The translations under genes and the position numbers were made by a program. 7,158 nucleotides of DNA from Hydrogenothermus sp. (lineage in GTDB: Bacteria; Aquificota; Aquificia; Aquificales; Hydrogenothermaceae). The DNA lies in contig QNYP01000005.1 of the NCBI GenBank assembly GCA_003978675.1, positions 1 to 7,158 of the forward strand, given 5' to 3'. Below are positions 5,724 through 7,158 of the stretch, in pieces; position 1 is the stretch's first letter, and each line of letters opens with the position of its first letter. The notes below the pieces were generated by a model. That model was not told where the DNA came from. It saw nothing but the letters and a program-made list of their open reading frames with translations, and searched no databases.

Positions 5724-7084
5724 ATTTTCCTCACTCTGCTACTTTTTTGAATTAATTCAAGGGCAAGTCTCCCGGGTTTTATTGCAGGAACCATTTGATT
5801 TATTTCATAGTTTAAAAAGTTATCATTTATGTCTACTATATTATTTATTAAATAAAGATATTTTTCATTTAGGAACTTAACTGCATTTATGTCTTCTTCT
5901 GCTAAATCTATAAAGAACGCTCCAAAGTTTAGTCCTCTTTTTTCACTGATTGCCATAACAAAAAATAAGTTTAATTCTCCATACTGATATATTTTCATTT
6001 CATCAAAAAACTCTATATTTTTTAGACTGTTTATCAGCTTAAAATCTTCCCTAGGACTTTCAAAAGCCATTCCAAGTTCATTACTTTCTATTTTATAGAA
6101 TAGAGCTTTTTCTGATATTAGTTGATTTATTTTTTCTACTATTTTAAATCTTTGATTAAATGGGTGGTTTATTAAATAATCAAAAACAAAATCTTGAGCT
6201 TTGTAAAAACTAAATCTAAGATCTTCCCAGTCTTTTACTCTTCTTTCTTTTACATCATGGAGGAAGAATTTTCTTATATTCTCATCTGTAATACGAATTG
6301 CTATGTTTTTACTTTTAAAATCTATATCTATATAAACATCTAAATAATCGCTAATTATAGGATTATGTTTGAAGTTTTCTTTAAAATCTTGCCATATTTC
6401 TTTTATTCTTCTTGTTATTGGACTTTCTATAAATACAACTGCATTGTATTTTCTATGTGATGTTCCTGCTGTTGCAAAGTATGTATATAGTCTGTCTAAA
6501 TCTTCCCATAAATTTTCCAATCTAGTTTCTCTATATTTAACATCAAAATATTCAAGCTCCCAATCTTCTCTATTTACAAATATGTTATATTCGTTTATAT
6601 CCCAATAGTTATAAAAATAAATTTCTACTGGTTGGTCTTTAATTTCTTCATAAATCTCAATTAGTTTTTCTTTATTTACATCTTGATATGATAGGTCTAT
6701 ATAACCTAAAGATAAAGCTAAACTTATGGTTTCCAAAATATTTTTAGGTATAAAGTTTATCTTGTTTGTAGTTATACTTATACCTATATTTTTACTTACT
6801 GTAAAATGTGGTGCTAACGTATTTGCAATTTGATTTACACAGTCTTGATATAAGTATCCCTCAAAAACATCATTTTGCTTTGCTCTGTATTTTTCTATAC
6901 TATCTTCTACAATTTTTAAATATGATTTTATAGGCTGGTCTTTATCTTCTGTTTTTATAAAATCAAACGAATGCATACTTTCTAGTGAAAGCATATTTAT
7001 TTTGAACTCATCTTTATCTACTATTCTTATTGATTTTTCTTGAGGAGTTTTTAGTAGCTTAAATATATCTAAAGACTTAATCAT
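5720..7084 (-). CDS. Uncharacterised 454-aa protein coupled to hemH
   Basis: I do not recognise a family. From the ATG at 7084 the product is 454 aa, rich in Asp, Glu, Lys, Ile and aromatic residues, with one cysteine (Cys82), no signal peptide and no clear membrane span, so it is probably cytosolic. Notable segments are an aromatic/acidic patch at 153-180 (VEIYFYNYWDINEYNIFV onward), a possible beta-rich run at 248-266 (LDVYIDIDFKSKNIAIRIT) and a basic C-terminus (SSRVRKI). I see no nucleotide-binding, metal or catalytic motif. The frame extends to an ATG at 7108, but 7084 has GAGGT 7 nt upstream, while the earlier start lies in an inverted duplication. The stop overlaps the hemH start (ATGA), so coupled translation is likely. 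A link to heme or iron is only a guess from position. Base composition matches its neighbours. Confidence 0.8.
   Translation of the reverse strand: MIKSLDIFKLLKTPQEKSIRIVDKDEFKINMLSLESMHSFDFIKTEDKDQPIKSYLKIVEDSIEKYRAKQNDVFEGYLYQDCVNQIANTLAPHFTVSKNIGISITTNKINFIPKNILETISLALSLGYIDLSYQDVNKEKLIEIYEEIKDQPVEIYFYNYWDINEYNIFVNREDWELEYFDVKYRETRLENLWEDLDRLYTYFATAGTSHRKYNAVVFIESPITRRIKEIWQDFKENFKHNPIISDYLDVYIDIDFKSKNIAIRITDENIRKFFLHDVKERRVKDWEDLRFSFYKAQDFVFDYLINHPFNQRFKIVEKINQLISEKALFYKIESNELGMAFESPREDFKLINSLKNIEFFDEMKIYQYGELNLFFVMAISEKRGLNFGAFFIDLAEEDINAVKFLNEKYLYLINNIVDINDNFLNYEINQMVPAIKPGRLALELIQKSSRVRKI
6980..7045. repeat. Left arm of a 66-bp inverted repeat
   Basis: This arm codes, on the minus strand, for about residues 14-35 of the 454-aa protein. 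Its reverse complement recurs at 7093-7158 with 65 of 66 positions matching; the single mismatch is 7038 against 7100. The arms flank a 47-nt spacer (7046-7092). Confidence 0.95.
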
Positions 7085-7092
7085 CTTTCTTA

Positions 7093-7158
7093 CCTCAAGT
7101 AAAATCAATAAGAATAGTAGATAAAGATGAGTTCAAAATAAATATGCTTTCACTAGAA
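7093..7158. repeat. Right arm of the 66-bp inverted repeat, ending at the window edge
   Basis: This arm is the reverse complement of 6980-7045 with one mismatch (T at 7100) and is cut by the window end, so its full length is unknown. Read on the plus strand it encodes the same peptide with Glu16 changed to Val, but no start codon precedes it in frame: a TAA at 7078-7080 closes the frame and no ATG, GTG or TTG follows before the arm. It is therefore not a second complete gene. The bases from about 7101 onward may not be the true upstream flank of the minus-strand gene. Confidence 0.9.

Noticed and set aside
6369..6608. 79-aa plus-strand reading frame opposite the 454-aa gene
   Set aside because: It lies antisense within an intact coding gene, has no ribosome-binding site that I can see, and resembles the chance frames opposite the other genes here.
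7085..7108. Upstream ATG at 7108 for the 454-aa gene
   Set aside because: The ATG at 7084 has a well-spaced GAGGT, and 7108 falls in the inverted duplication, whose authenticity is doubtful.
7081..7158. A second, divergent copy of the 454-aa gene beginning at the right edge
   Set aside because: The plus-strand copy has no start codon before it in frame, only a stop at 7078-7080, and it repeats only the segment already present on the other strand.
7093..7158. Inverted repeats as transposon ends or a phase-variable switch
   Set aside because: No transposase, recombinase or target-site duplication is present. One arm is ordinary coding sequence of an intact gene, which is not how insertion-sequence ends look.

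Overview
The window is an AT-rich (roughly one-third G+C by eye) stretch of a bacterial chromosome made almost entirely of housekeeping genes. The tRNA is very G+C-rich in its stems although its surroundings are A+T-rich, which is typical of a thermophile. With TTG starts, strong AAGGAGGT ribosome-binding sites and a C+ (CxxC...CxxH) S18, this suggests a thermophilic bacterium, most likely of the Aquificota, perhaps a Hydrogenothermaceae member such as Sulfurihydrogenibium. That assignment is inference from memory and base composition, not a database result.

Layout, plus strand 1-4756: the tail of an unidentified gene (about 1-54), ispE (isoprenoid precursor synthesis), tRNA-Gln(UUG), prs (PRPP synthetase), rplY (5S-rRNA-binding L25/CTC), pth (peptidyl-tRNA hydrolase), then rpsF, ssb, rpsR and rplI (S6, single-stranded DNA-binding protein, S18, L9). 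Intergenic gaps are short (4 to 67 nt). Two conserved clusters are joined head to tail: ispE-tRNA-Gln-prs-rplY-pth and rpsF-ssb-rpsR-rplI. The 65-nt pth-rpsF gap is the only one with visible regulatory structure: a perfect TATAAT at the pth stop codon, a 10-bp hairpin and a second weak hairpin. A terminator follows rplI and lies inside the 3' end of the convergent hemH.

Minus strand 7084-4761: a 454-aa protein of no family I recognise overlaps hemH (ferrochelatase) by an ATGA, so the two are probably cotranscribed and translationally coupled. No gene-free stretch exceeds 300 bases.

The most unusual signal is at the right edge. Bases 7093-7158 are the reverse complement of 6980-7045 with one mismatch, giving 66-bp inverted arms around a 47-nt spacer that holds the start of the unknown gene. 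This looks more like a fold-back (template-switch) artefact at a contig end than a biological element, but a real inverted duplication cannot be excluded from sequence alone. I see no mobile element, CRISPR array, defence system or other clearly new system here.
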